This document shows, piece by piece, positions 35,907-44,119 of a DNA stretch of 64,000 nt. Position 1 is the first letter of the stretch. Every line of letters begins with the position of its first letter. Source of the stretch: Aidingimonas lacisalsi (GTDB taxonomy: Bacteria; Pseudomonadota; Gammaproteobacteria; Pseudomonadales; Halomonadaceae). Under the pieces are notes generated by a model. The model saw nothing but the letters and a program-made list of their open reading frames with translations. It had not been told where the DNA came from and searched no databases. The DNA is taken from assembly GCF_008079445.1 (NCBI RefSeq), contig NZ_VRYH01000001.1, positions 1-64,000 of the forward strand. The letters run 5' to 3'. Made by a program: the position numbers and the translations under genes.

Positions 35907-37013
35907 TCAGGGAATCAGAACGATCTTAAGCGACTCTGATCCAGTCTTCATCAGCTCGAACCCTTCTTCGTAACGGTCGAGTGGCAGCTTGTGCGTAACG
36001 ACGCCCTCGGTCGGAAAATCACCGTTACGAATTCCTTCAATCACAAGCGGATAACAGTATGGACCCAGGTGGGATCCCAGCACGTCGAGCTCCTTGCGAT
36101 CCGAAATAATGCTCCAGTCCACCGCCACCGGATCCTTGAACACACTGAACTCGACAAAACGACCCAACTTACGAATCATCGATAGACCCTGCTCAACCGA
36201 TGAGGGGTGTCCAGTCGCTTCGATATAGACATCACAGCCGTAACCGTCAGTCATCTCTTTGATGATCGAAACCACATCGTCACGACTGGGATTCAGTGTC
36301 ATGTCTGCACCGAACTTTTCAGCCAGGGCCAAACGATCATCGAAGAGATCGAGCACGATCAGTTTTTCAGCACCTGACTTCTTTGCCGCACCGATCATTC
36401 CCAATCCCAGCGTCCCAGCGCCGGACAACACCACGACATCCCCCAATTCGATCTGAGCACGCTGCACAGCATGAAGCGAGCAGGCATAGGGTTCGATCAA
36501 AATGGCTTTTTCTAGTGGTAATTCTTCAGGGACGTGGTAATTGATCGCTTCCTTGGTGAACTTCATGTACTCGGCCATGCCACCGTTGACATTATTCTGA
36601 AAGCCATAGAGATCATGCTTTTCGCACATCCAGTACTGACCACGACCGCAGAAGCGACAATTCCAGCACGGTACGATCTGCTCAGAAATTACCCGATCAC
36701 CGACCTGATAACCAGAGACTTGCGCTCCGACCTTGACGATTCGGCCAATGAACTCATGCCCCGGAATCATTGGTGCCTTGATATATGGGGGCTGAAACTC
36801 ATCGCCCCAGAAACTGGGTGCACCATCATAAGATTTGATATCGCCGGCGCAGATTCCACAGCCCTCGACCTCGATCAGGATTTCTTGGTCGTCGATCTCG
36901 GGAACGGGTACTTCCTCGTATCGATAGTCGCCGGGAGCATAAGCGACGACGGCTTTCATCGTTTTAGGAACGGTGACGTCCGACGAGGTGGACTGGGTGA
37001 GCGTATCGTGCAT
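35907..37013 (-). CDS. Zinc-dependent polyol dehydrogenase, erythritol/L-threitol dehydrogenase-like
   Basis: 368-residue medium-chain alcohol dehydrogenase using NAD(P). The catalytic-zinc Cys is in GCGICAGDIKSYDG, then PGHEFIG, a structural-zinc cluster C-x2-C-x2-C-x7-C (in CWNCRFCGRGQYWMC), and the nucleotide fold at LSGAGTLGLGMIGAAKK. The blocks SFWGDEF, QIVPCWNC, KHDLYGFQ and LDVLGSHLGPYC recall, from memory, the mycobacterial erythritol/L-threitol dehydrogenase EltD more than sorbitol or threonine dehydrogenases. First gene of the ABC operon. It would oxidise the imported tetritol to erythrulose for the DhaKL kinase encoded nearby. GGAGG lies five bases before the ATG at 37013. Confidence 0.8.
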   Translation of the reverse strand: MHDTLTQSTSSDVTVPKTMKAVVAYAPGDYRYEEVPVPEIDDQEILIEVEGCGICAGDIKSYDGAPSFWGDEFQPPYIKAPMIPGHEFIGRIVKVGAQVSGYQVGDRVISEQIVPCWNCRFCGRGQYWMCEKHDLYGFQNNVNGGMAEYMKFTKEAINYHVPEELPLEKAILIEPYACSLHAVQRAQIELGDVVVLSGAGTLGLGMIGAAKKSGAEKLIVLDLFDDRLALAEKFGADMTLNPSRDDVVSIIKEMTDGYGCDVYIEATGHPSSVEQGLSMIRKLGRFVEFSVFKDPVAVDWSIISDRKELDVLGSHLGPYCYPLVIEGIRNGDFPTEGVVTHKLPLDRYEEGFELMKTGSESLKIVLIP

Positions 37014-37299
37014 GAGAGCCTCCATTGAACTGGCCTGGTCTTATCATTTGATCTCTTTCCGCTCAAATGAATTAACGCTTTTCAGTATAGTCAGGTCAAT
37101 GAATTTGGCTCCTTTTTTGACTTATACTTTAGGAGTATCTTTCAAGATTCTGATTTAAAACATATATTCCGATAATTTTCCGAAGCTTGAGAAATGGATC
37201 TATTTCATGGCTAGGAAAGCAGCTGTGATCATAAGATCACATGAATGAACATATGTTCCTTGTGGCAGCCATGCACCGGACTCGGACACAGTGCACGTA
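37014..37299. promoter_or_regulatory. Control region of the polyol dehydrogenase/ABC operon
   Basis: 286 bp between the SorC-type gene and the operon. It holds several inverted repeats: TCATTTGA/TCAAATGA (37044-37051 and 37063-37070), GTGATC-ATAA-GATCAC (37225-37240) and the perfect GAACATATGTTC (37247-37258). ATCATTTG at 37043-37050 also occurs in the repeated element at 38911-38928. These are candidate operators for the adjacent SorC regulator. Confidence 0.5.
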
Positions 37300-38280
37300 T
37301 CAAGCATCCTGGGCAGGCGTTGCCTCATCCAGGCGCAATATCGTATGCGCGTTGGTGACACTGGTGGCCAGGGTATCCACCACACCGGTGCGTAATGCGC
37401 CCAGAATCCCTGCAGCCTTGGTATTTTCACTGGCAATGGCTATGACATCCGGAATCCTCGCCAAATCACCGATGGTCAAACCGATCACCCGCCCCTGCAT
37501 CGGCGTCTCCGACGGCCTGCCATGCAGATCGATGAAGTCGTATCCCATCATGTCGCCGACGGTGCCGGACAAGCGAGCCTCGGCAATCTCCTGGGGAGAA
37601 AACCATCCCATTCGCACCATGTTGCTATCTTCGCTAAGGTCGCCGACCCCAATCAGTGCGGTATCAGCTCGCCGCGCTCTATCCAGCGTCTGGCGTACGG
37701 TAGGGTTCTCATACATGGAATCGCGCAGCTCAGGGTTCTGAACCAGCGCGGGGGCATATAAGGTCTCGCTATCACCACCAAATTTCATCGCCAGTCGTCG
37801 ACAGATATGGTCGGGGTTCATGTACTCGCCGGCTCGCAGCGAACCGCCTATGGCACAGACGAATGAACACTTGCGCTCACCTTGCTCGAAGACGTTGTCG
37901 GCGACCGCGCCGACATTCCTTCCCATACCGACAGCGACGATCGAGCCGTCGTGCAAGGTGCGTGACAAGTGATCGGCGACCAGGCTCGCGACCCCCGAGC
38001 GCTGCACATCCGGATCCGCATGATCGAGCGATACCAGCGCGCGTCTAATGCCAAAACGACGTATCAGCTCCTGCTCTATCTCTGCACTCACCGAAGGGTG
38101 TTGGCGCACCCGTACATCAACGATGCCCTCGGCATGCGCACGCTTGAGCAACCGTCCCGCCTTGACCCGCGAAATTCCCAGTCGATTGGCAATGACTTCT
38201 TGAGTCTCGCCCTCCACGTAATACAGCGTGGCAATCTCGGTCATTAACGCGATATCAGCGTTCTCGGCACGCTCACTCAT
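37300..38280 (-). CDS. SorC-family sugar-responsive transcriptional regulator
   Basis: 326-residue regulator. The N-terminal HTH (TQEVIANRLGISRVKAGRLLKRA, about residues 26-48) is followed by a SorC/DeoR-type phospho-sugar effector domain (RRLAMKFGGDSETLYAPALV, DTALIGVGDLSEDSNMVRMG, DMMGYDFIDLHGRPS). EryD, the erythritol regulator of Brucella and rhizobia, belongs to this family. Position between the polyol dehydrogenase operon and rpiB, with dhaKL facing, makes it the likely local regulator; the effector is probably a tetrulose phosphate. The start at 38280 is preferred over a frame extension of 15 codons. Confidence 0.83.
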   Translation of the reverse strand: MSERAENADIALMTEIATLYYVEGETQEVIANRLGISRVKAGRLLKRAHAEGIVDVRVRQHPSVSAEIEQELIRRFGIRRALVSLDHADPDVQRSGVASLVADHLSRTLHDGSIVAVGMGRNVGAVADNVFEQGERKCSFVCAIGGSLRAGEYMNPDHICRRLAMKFGGDSETLYAPALVQNPELRDSMYENPTVRQTLDRARRADTALIGVGDLSEDSNMVRMGWFSPQEIAEARLSGTVGDMMGYDFIDLHGRPSETPMQGRVIGLTIGDLARIPDVIAIASENTKAAGILGALRTGVVDTLATSVTNAHTILRLDEATPAQDA

Positions 38281-38357
38281 GATATTGGCCTCATGCGGTC
38301 TTGATTGACTAGGTGACCGGCACAAGATACCACAGCGTTCAGGCGAACTCGCACCGC

Positions 38358-38852
38358 TCAGACGTTCGGCGGATCACGGAAGAACGTTCGCTCGTAATCG
38401 GCGATACGCGCCACTTTTTCAGCCGACCCACCGCCACCGAAGTCTGCCCCGAGAAACGCAGTCACGATACTCTTGGCAAGCTCCGGCCCGACGACTCGTG
38501 CCCCCAGCGCCACGATCTGTGCATCGTTGCTCGAACGCGCCTTGGCCGCCGAATAGGTGTCATGAGCCTGGGCTGCCCGAATTCCTGGCACCTTGTTGGC
38601 AGAAATGGCGACACCGATCCCCGTGCCACAGACAAGCACACCACGCTCGGCATCACCCTCACTAATGGCCTTCGCCACGCGAACAGCAACATCGGGATAA
38701 AGCACCGGCTCCGCATTGTAGGTACCGAAATCCAAGACTTCGAAACCGAGCGAGCGCACATGCTCGATCAGCACTTCCTTGAGCTCGAATGCTGCTTCAT
38801 CTCCACCCAAGGCGACACGTACCGCCTGGGTAGCCATGGTTGGATCCGACAT
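38358..38852 (-). CDS. RpiB-family isomerase, probable D-erythrulose 4-phosphate isomerase
   Basis: 164-residue RpiB/LacAB-fold isomerase. The catalytic cysteine block is conserved (GVLVCGTGIGVAISANKVPGIRAA) and the phosphate-site region contains DTYSAAKARSSNDAQIVALGARV. Near the N-terminus the usual DHAG is replaced by GGDEAAFELK. RpiB homologues EryI (Brucella) and DerI (mycobacteria) convert D-erythrulose 4-phosphate to D-erythrose 4-phosphate; the polyol dehydrogenase and DhaKL neighbours favour that role here over ribose 5-phosphate isomerase. AGGAG precedes the ATG at 38852; MATQAVRVAL five codons later is a possible start. Confidence 0.82.
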   Translation of the reverse strand: MSDPTMATQAVRVALGGDEAAFELKEVLIEHVRSLGFEVLDFGTYNAEPVLYPDVAVRVAKAISEGDAERGVLVCGTGIGVAISANKVPGIRAAQAHDTYSAAKARSSNDAQIVALGARVVGPELAKSIVTAFLGADFGGGGSAEKVARIADYERTFFRDPPNV

Positions 38853-38910
38853 GGATAGGTCTCCTGATAGTATACCGTCGGCCCAATGCCAACGAATAAT
38901 TGTTCAAAAT

Positions 38911-38928
38911 ATCATTATTCGATCATTT
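38911..38928. promoter_or_regulatory. Repeated 18-bp element, copy 1 (candidate SorC operator)
   Basis: ATCATTATTCGATCATTT differs at one base from the copy at 39130-39147. It lies 59 bp upstream of the rpiB-type start codon. It is built from two direct ATCATT half-motifs. Confidence 0.6.
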
Positions 38929-39129
38929 GTAAACCTAAAACCCTATCAGCATGCTGACAAGCATCCATCCTGGCTGACCCACCAAGCCATCAAACAATCA
39001 CCACGATCACAATAAAACAATATATAAATCAGGAAATTAAAAGAAACACCGTTTAATGGAAAGACCAAAGTCGCATACCTTCAATCCACCTTATCCTTGA
39101 CATTCGAGAAAACCAGGCTTAAACATCTG

Positions 39130-39147
39130 ATCATTACTCGATCATTT
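39130..39147. promoter_or_regulatory. Repeated 18-bp element, copy 2 (candidate SorC operator)
   Basis: ATCATTACTCGATCATTT, 17 of 18 bases as in copy 1 and in the same orientation, lies 126 bp upstream of dhaK. Confidence 0.6.
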
Positions 39148-39273
39148 AGAGAGGGTGACATGCCCGTACCCTCGACCTGCTGTTCTACCGCGACATCTTC
39201 CGAATGATGAGTCGGTGTCATTGGCACATCGCCGGACTCACGACAACAACCCACAAACATCGAGGACTACCCC

Positions 39274-40263
39274 ATGCAACGCATAATCAACGACCCGGAT
39301 AATGTGGTGGATGATGCGGTCCGTGGTTACCTGAGAGCCTCACCCGAGTTCTATGCAGCAACCGACCATCCCCGCGTGCTCAAGTACGCCGCCACAACAT
39401 CAGGAAAAGTCGGCGTGGTCACTGGTGGGGGCTCTGGCCATGAGCCTGCATTCTTGGGTTATGTCGGTGACGGTCTATGTGATGCCGTCGCGATAGGCGA
39501 GATATTCTCTTCACCCACCGCTGACGCATTTCTCGAAGCCTTCCGCGTTGCCGACCAGGGGCGTGGCGTAGCCTGCCTGTACGGCAACTATGCCGGCGAT
39601 AACATGAACGTGAAGATGGCGCGCCAGATGGCTGAAATGGAAAGCATCGACGTCAAGACAGTGATCGCCCGTGATGATGTGGCCTCGGCTCCTGCAGACC
39701 AACGCGAAAAGCGCCGGGGAGTGGCTGGAGAAATCATGATGTGGAAAGTCGGCGGGGCTGCCGCCGCTCGTCATGATGACCTCGATGAGGTGATCCGCCT
39801 GGCGCAAAAGGCCGTCGATGCCTGTTCGAGCATTGGGGTCGGTTTGAGCAGTTGTACCATCCCTGCCAACGGCAAACCCAACTTCACCATTGCCCCGGGC
39901 CACATGGAACTGGGTATCGGCCACCATGGTGAACCAGGCATCGAAGTCGTCCCCCTCCCCGATGCGAAAGCCATGGCCGACGCCATGTGCGATCCGGTGC
40001 TTGCAGACCAGGACTTTACCGGCGGTGACGTAGCAGTGCTGATTTCAGGCCTCGGCGCCACCCCCGTCATGGAACTCAATCTACTGTATGCCCATGTCGC
40101 TGACCGCCTTGAAGCCGAGGGCATCACGGTGCATCGCGCCGATATCGGCAATTACTTCACCTCGCTGGAAATGATGGGCGCAACTCTCACCGTGATGAAG
40201 CTGGATGAGGAACTCAAACCCCTCGTGGACGCCCCGGCCCGGTCATTGGCGATCACGCGTTAA
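39274..40263 (+). CDS. dhaK: Dihydroxyacetone/erythrulose kinase, DhaK subunit
   Basis: 329-residue substrate-binding subunit. GGGSGHEPAFLGYVGDG is at about 50-66, and the His that forms a hemiaminal with the ketose carbonyl is His218 in GIGHHGEPG. The DhaL subunit is encoded 38 bp downstream and supplies the nucleotide. No DhaM (PTS) component is in the window, and DhaL looks ATP-dependent. Dak-family kinases DerK and LerK act on erythrulose in mycobacteria; next to a tetritol dehydrogenase and an RpiB isomerase, D-erythrulose is a likely substrate, with dihydroxyacetone as the alternative. Confidence 0.9.
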   Translation: MQRIINDPDNVVDDAVRGYLRASPEFYAATDHPRVLKYAATTSGKVGVVTGGGSGHEPAFLGYVGDGLCDAVAIGEIFSSPTADAFLEAFRVADQGRGVACLYGNYAGDNMNVKMARQMAEMESIDVKTVIARDDVASAPADQREKRRGVAGEIMMWKVGGAAAARHDDLDEVIRLAQKAVDACSSIGVGLSSCTIPANGKPNFTIAPGHMELGIGHHGEPGIEVVPLPDAKAMADAMCDPVLADQDFTGGDVAVLISGLGATPVMELNLLYAHVADRLEAEGITVHRADIGNYFTSLEMMGATLTVMKLDEELKPLVDAPARSLAITR

Positions 40264-40301
40264 CGACAGCCATCGTCGATCAACACTCAGGAGTCAAAAC
40301 A

Positions 40302-40955
40302 ATGCAGTTCCTGGACACATCTCACGGCAGCGACATCCTCGGGGATTTGGTGGATGTCATCCTCGACAACCGCGACTATTTGAGCGAAGTAGACGGCTCC
40401 ATCGGTGACGGCGATCACGGCATCAATATGGCCAAAGGCTTTCGGCTCTATAGCGAGTCGATCCAGGGGCAGTCATTGAGCCTAGCCAAGGCCTTCACCA
40501 CATTAGCCAACACGCTGATGGGCTCGATCGGCGGCTCCATGGGCCCCCTTTACGGCAGCCTGTTTCTTGGCATGGGCAATGCTTCCAAGGACCTCGACAC
40601 ACTCGATGCCCGCACATTCGGCGACATGCTATCCGCCGGTCTGGAGTCCATACAAAGCATCAGTGACGCCAACGTTGGTGACAAGTGCCTGCTGGATACG
40701 CTCGTTCCCGCGGTCATGGACTACCGACATGCCGTCGACGATGACGACAGTTTTACCAGCGCCCTGCAAGCCTTGCGCAATGGGGCAGAACGTGGCTGTG
40801 AGTCGACTCGAGAGCTCGAAGCCAAGATCGGTCGCGCCGCGCGTCTAGGCGAACGCTCCAAGGGCCATCTCGATGCCGGCGCCGTTTCCTGCTGTCTACT
40901 GCTGGTCCGGCTAGCCGATAGCACAGAACGCCACTTGGAGAGAGCCGCCGCCTGA
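40302..40955 (+). CDS. dhaL: Dihydroxyacetone/erythrulose kinase, DhaL subunit
   Basis: 217-residue nucleotide-binding subunit, an eight-helix barrel. DGSIGDGDHGINMAKGF (about 30-46) supplies the Mg-ligand aspartates, MGSIGGSMGPLYGSLFLG is the glycine-rich turn, and DAGAVSCCLLL is at the C-terminal end. It pairs with DhaK and transfers phosphate from ATP to the ketose held by DhaK. A 107-bp gap follows before the transaldolase gene, so the pentose-phosphate genes may belong to the same transcript. Confidence 0.9.
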   Translation: MQFLDTSHGSDILGDLVDVILDNRDYLSEVDGSIGDGDHGINMAKGFRLYSESIQGQSLSLAKAFTTLANTLMGSIGGSMGPLYGSLFLGMGNASKDLDTLDARTFGDMLSAGLESIQSISDANVGDKCLLDTLVPAVMDYRHAVDDDDSFTSALQALRNGAERGCESTRELEAKIGRAARLGERSKGHLDAGAVSCCLLLVRLADSTERHLERAAA

Positions 40956-41062
40956 CGCGACCGGCCAGACCCGGCCATGGTCATTGACTCATCCTTACGT
41001 CGCCCGGGAGGTGCCGACACCTCCATGGGCTCCAACAGATTTCCCTTTCAGCGGAGTATTCT

Positions 41063-42013
41063 ATGGCTTCACGACTCGATGCCCTCAGACAGCACTCTCT
41101 TGTCGTTGCCGACACTGGCGACCTAGACGCCATTGAGCGCTACCGGCCCCAAGACGCCACTACCAATCCGTCACTGCTTCTCAAGGCCTTCGACCTGCCC
41201 GGCTACCAGCCCCTGATCGACGAGACCCTGGCGTCCGTCGCCGCCGAAGGCGGCAACAGTGAACGCGCCGTGGATCGATTGGCCGTGGCGATGGGAACGG
41301 AAATTGCGCAGCGTGTTCCCGGGCGCGTGTCGACCGAGGTGGCCGCCCGACTCTCGTTCGACCGGCAGGCCAGCATCGCCAAGGCGCATGAATTGATCGA
41401 GCTCTACGAACATCACGGTGTCGGCCGCGACCGGATATTGATCAAACTGGCATCCACCTGGGAGGGCATTCGTGCCGCCGAAATACTGGAACGCGAGGGA
41501 ATCAACTGCAACCTGACCTTACTGTTCAGCGACGCTCAGGCGCAGGCCTGCTTTGATGCCGGCGTCTTCCTCGTCTCCCCGTTCGTCGGTCGCGTGACCG
41601 ATTGGTACAAGCAAGCGACCGGACACGATTTTGCCGCCGACGTCGATCCAGGCGTGCAGTTCGTTCGCGGGGTCTGCCAACGCGTCCGCCAGGGTGGCTA
41701 TTCCACCGTCGTGATGGGCGCAAGCTTCCGCACGACCGATCAGGTGTTGGCGCTCGCTGGCTGTCCGCGGTTGACCATCTCCCCGGCCCTGCTCGAAGAA
41801 CTCGATCGCATGGAAGGCGATATCGCCCCGCGGATCGACATGAGTCAGAGCGAAGGGTCCCGGTCATCGCCGCTTAGCGAATCGGAATTCCGGTGGGGAC
41901 ACAATGGCGATGCCATGGCCAATGACAAGCTGGCCGAGGGCATTCGCCGCTTCGATGAAGACCAACAGACCCTGGAGGCGCGCATTGCCGAGCGCCTCGA
42001 TGCCCGACATTGA
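41063..42013 (+). CDS. tal: Transaldolase
   Basis: 316-residue class I transaldolase, close to E. coli TalB. It exchanges dihydroxyacetone units between sedoheptulose 7-phosphate plus glyceraldehyde 3-phosphate and erythrose 4-phosphate plus fructose 6-phosphate. [12 protein letters not shown] is near the N-terminus and the Schiff-base Lys128 is in [11 protein letters not shown], with [15 protein letters not shown] downstream. Placed after dhaKL and immediately before a second tkt, it would draw off the erythrose 4-phosphate made from a tetritol. Confidence 0.95.
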   Translation: MASRLDALRQHSLVVADTGDLDAIERYRPQDATTNPSLLLKAFDLPGYQPLIDETLASVAAEGGNSERAVDRLAVAMGTEIAQRVPGRVSTEVAARLSFDRQASIAKAHELIELYEHHGVGRDRILIKLASTWEGIRAAEILEREGINCNLTLLFSDAQAQACFDAGVFLVSPFVGRVTDWYKQATGHDFAADVDPGVQFVRGVCQRVRQGGYSTVVMGASFRTTDQVLALAGCPRLTISPALLEELDRMEGDIAPRIDMSQSEGSRSSPLSESEFRWGHNGDAMANDKLAEGIRRFDEDQQTLEARIAERLDARH

Positions 42014-42027
42014 CCGGAGGTTTCGAG

Positions 42028-44022
42028 ATGCCGTCACGCTTTCAACTGGCCAACGCCATTCGGGCCCTGTCCATGGATGCCGTCCAGAAGGCCAACTCCG
42101 GCCACCCCGGCGCCCCCATGGGCATGGCCGACATCGCCCAAGTGCTGTGGCACGATTACCTGCAGCACAACCCCGCCAACCCCGATTGGGTCAATCGCGA
42201 CCGCTTCGTGCTCTCCAACGGGCATGGCTCGATGCTGCTCTACTCGCTACTGCACCTGACCGGCTATGGTATCGGCCTCGAGGACCTGCAGCATTTCCGC
42301 CAGCTGCACTCCAGGACACCGGGCCATCCGGAGTTCGGTTATGCGCCCGGCGTGGAGACCACCACCGGCCCGCTCGGCCAGGGGCTGGCCAATGCCGTCG
42401 GCATGGCCATCGCCGAGAAGACCCTGGCGGCTCAGTTCAACCGCCCCGGTCATGCCATCATCGACCATCATACCTACTGCTTCGTCGGCGATGGCTGTCT
42501 GATGGAGGGCATTTCCCATGAAGTGAGCTCGCTGGCCGGGACCCTGGGGCTGGGGAAACTGATTACCTTCTACGACGACAACGGCATTTCCATCGATGGC
42601 GAGGTCGATGCCTGGTTCACCGACGATACCGCCAAGCGCTTCGAAGCCTATGGCTGGCACGTGGTGCCGCAGGTGGACGGCCACGACCCGGATGAGGTCA
42701 AGGCGGCGATCGAGCTGGCCCGTCAGCATGACGATCGGCCGTCGCTGATCGTGTGTCGCACCGTGATCGGCTTCGGCGCGCCCAACAAGCAGGGCACCGA
42801 GGCCTGCCACGGCGCCGCCCTGGGCGATGACGAAGTGGCGGCGGCCCGCGAGCGGCTCGACTGGCCGCATGCGCCTTTCCATGTGCCGGAAGCGATCTAT
42901 CAGGGTTGGGATGCCACGGCCCGTGGCGAGCAATGTGAAGCCGACTGGCAGGCCCGCTTCGCACGCTATGCCGAAGCCTACCCCGAGCTGGCCAGGGAGC
43001 TGCAGCGCCGGCTGGATGGGGAGTTGCCGGTGGACCTGGGCAGCGAGGCCCTGATCGAGGCGATCCAAGCCGACGGCGGCGAGACCGCCTCGCGCAAGGC
43101 CTCACTGGCCTGCCTCAACGCCCTGGGCCCGCAGCTGCCGGAACTGTTCGGCGGCAGTGCCGACCTGGCGCCGTCCAACCTGACCGTCTGGGAGGGGGCC
43201 AAGGCGATCTCCCGCGAGGACGCCGCGGGTAACTACCTGCACTACGGGGTGCGCGAATTCGGCATGGGGGCGATCACCAATGGCATTGCCCTGCACGGTG
43301 GGTTCATCCCCTACGCCGCGACCTTCCTGATCTTCACGGAGTACATGCGCAACGCGATACGCATGGCCGCCCTGATGGGCCAACAGGCCATCTATGTGCT
43401 CACCCATGACTCCATCGGGCTGGGCGAAGACGGGCCGACCCACCAGCCGATCGAACAACTGGCAACGTTGCGCTCGACCCCCAACCTGTCGACCTGGCGG
43501 CCGGCGGATGACGTCGAGACCGCCGCCGCCTGGCATGCCGCGCTCAAGCGCCAGGCCGGTCCAACCGCCCTGGTGCTGTCGCGACAGGGCCTGCCCCATC
43601 AGTCGCGCAACAAACAGCAACTGGCCCATATTCAGCGCGGTGGCTATGTGCTCAAGGACAGCGAAGAGACGCCCGAGTTGATCCTGATCGCCACCGGCTC
43701 CGAGGTCGGCCTGGCCATGGACGCCGCCGCGGAACTGGCGACCGCCGGTCGCGCCGTGCGCGTGGTCTCGATGCCGGCCACCGATGTCTTCGACGCCCAG
43801 GACGCCGACTACCGCAACAGTGTGCTGCCGCCGTCGGTGACCCGACGCCTGGCCATCGAGGCTGCCCACCCCATGCCCTGGTACCGCTACGTCGGTCCCG
43901 ACGGTGACATCATCGCCATGGACACCTTCGGCGAATCCGGCAAGGCCGGGGATCTGTTCGCCCACTTCGGCTTCCGCGTCGACAACGTCGTCGCGCGGGC
44001 AACGGCGTTACTGCATCGCTGA
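42028..44022 (+). CDS. tkt: Transketolase, copy 2
   Basis: 664 residues, differing from copy 1 only at residue 6 (Gln for Glu). The first 15 bases of coding sequence carry four further silent or third-base differences, after which no difference is seen to the stop codon. GGAGG precedes the ATG, 14 bp after tal, so it is the last gene of a dhaK-dhaL-tal-tkt series. A copy dedicated to tetritol or pentose catabolism, kept identical to the housekeeping gene, is the simplest reading. Confidence 0.95.
   Translation: MPSRFQLANAIRALSMDAVQKANSGHPGAPMGMADIAQVLWHDYLQHNPANPDWVNRDRFVLSNGHGSMLLYSLLHLTGYGIGLEDLQHFRQLHSRTPGHPEFGYAPGVETTTGPLGQGLANAVGMAIAEKTLAAQFNRPGHAIIDHHTYCFVGDGCLMEGISHEVSSLAGTLGLGKLITFYDDNGISIDGEVDAWFTDDTAKRFEAYGWHVVPQVDGHDPDEVKAAIELARQHDDRPSLIVCRTVIGFGAPNKQGTEACHGAALGDDEVAAARERLDWPHAPFHVPEAIYQGWDATARGEQCEADWQARFARYAEAYPELARELQRRLDGELPVDLGSEALIEAIQADGGETASRKASLACLNALGPQLPELFGGSADLAPSNLTVWEGAKAISREDAAGNYLHYGVREFGMGAITNGIALHGGFIPYAATFLIFTEYMRNAIRMAALMGQQAIYVLTHDSIGLGEDGPTHQPIEQLATLRSTPNLSTWRPADDVETAAAWHAALKRQAGPTALVLSRQGLPHQSRNKQQLAHIQRGGYVLKDSEETPELILIATGSEVGLAMDAAAELATAGRAVRVVSMPATDVFDAQDADYRNSVLPPSVTRRLAIEAAHPMPWYRYVGPDGDIIAMDTFGESGKAGDLFAHFGFRVDNVVARATALLHR
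42044..44022 (+). repeat. Long direct repeat, unit 2 (tkt)
   Basis: Second unit of the repeat described at 29373-31351. With unit 1 it brackets the ABC, dehydrogenase, SorC, RpiB, DhaKL and Tal genes. Confidence 0.9.
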
Positions 44023-44049
44023 TCACTCTGATCAGAGCATCCATACGAC

Positions 44050-44075
44050 ACGGGTCCGGCTTTAGCCGGACCCGT
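44050..44075. terminator. Hairpin between convergent tkt2 and class I aldolase
   Basis: ACGGGTCCGGC and GCCGGACCCGT pair perfectly around a TTTA loop. No T-tract follows on either strand, so it may act only as an mRNA 3'-end structure. Confidence 0.5.
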
Positions 44076-44119
44076 ATCATGGGCGCTATCCAATCAGCAG
44101 CCGGTTCATGCCTGGATCG

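Larger units (their letters stand above)
38853..39273. other. Divergent rpiB/dhaK control region, AT-rich
   Basis: 421 bp without a gene and markedly AT-rich against its surroundings, notably 38890-39050. It contains two copies of a near-identical 18-bp element, one close to each flanking gene, described separately. The layout points to shared regulation of the leftward and rightward tetritol genes. Confidence 0.6.

Noticed and set aside
37224-37241. CRP-like site TGTGATCATAAGATCACA
   Set aside because: The half-sites fit but the spacer is 8 bases, not 6, so a standard CRP site is unlikely.
44050-44075. Perfect hairpin as a definite intrinsic terminator
   Set aside because: No T-tract on either strand; kept only as a low-confidence 3'-end structure.
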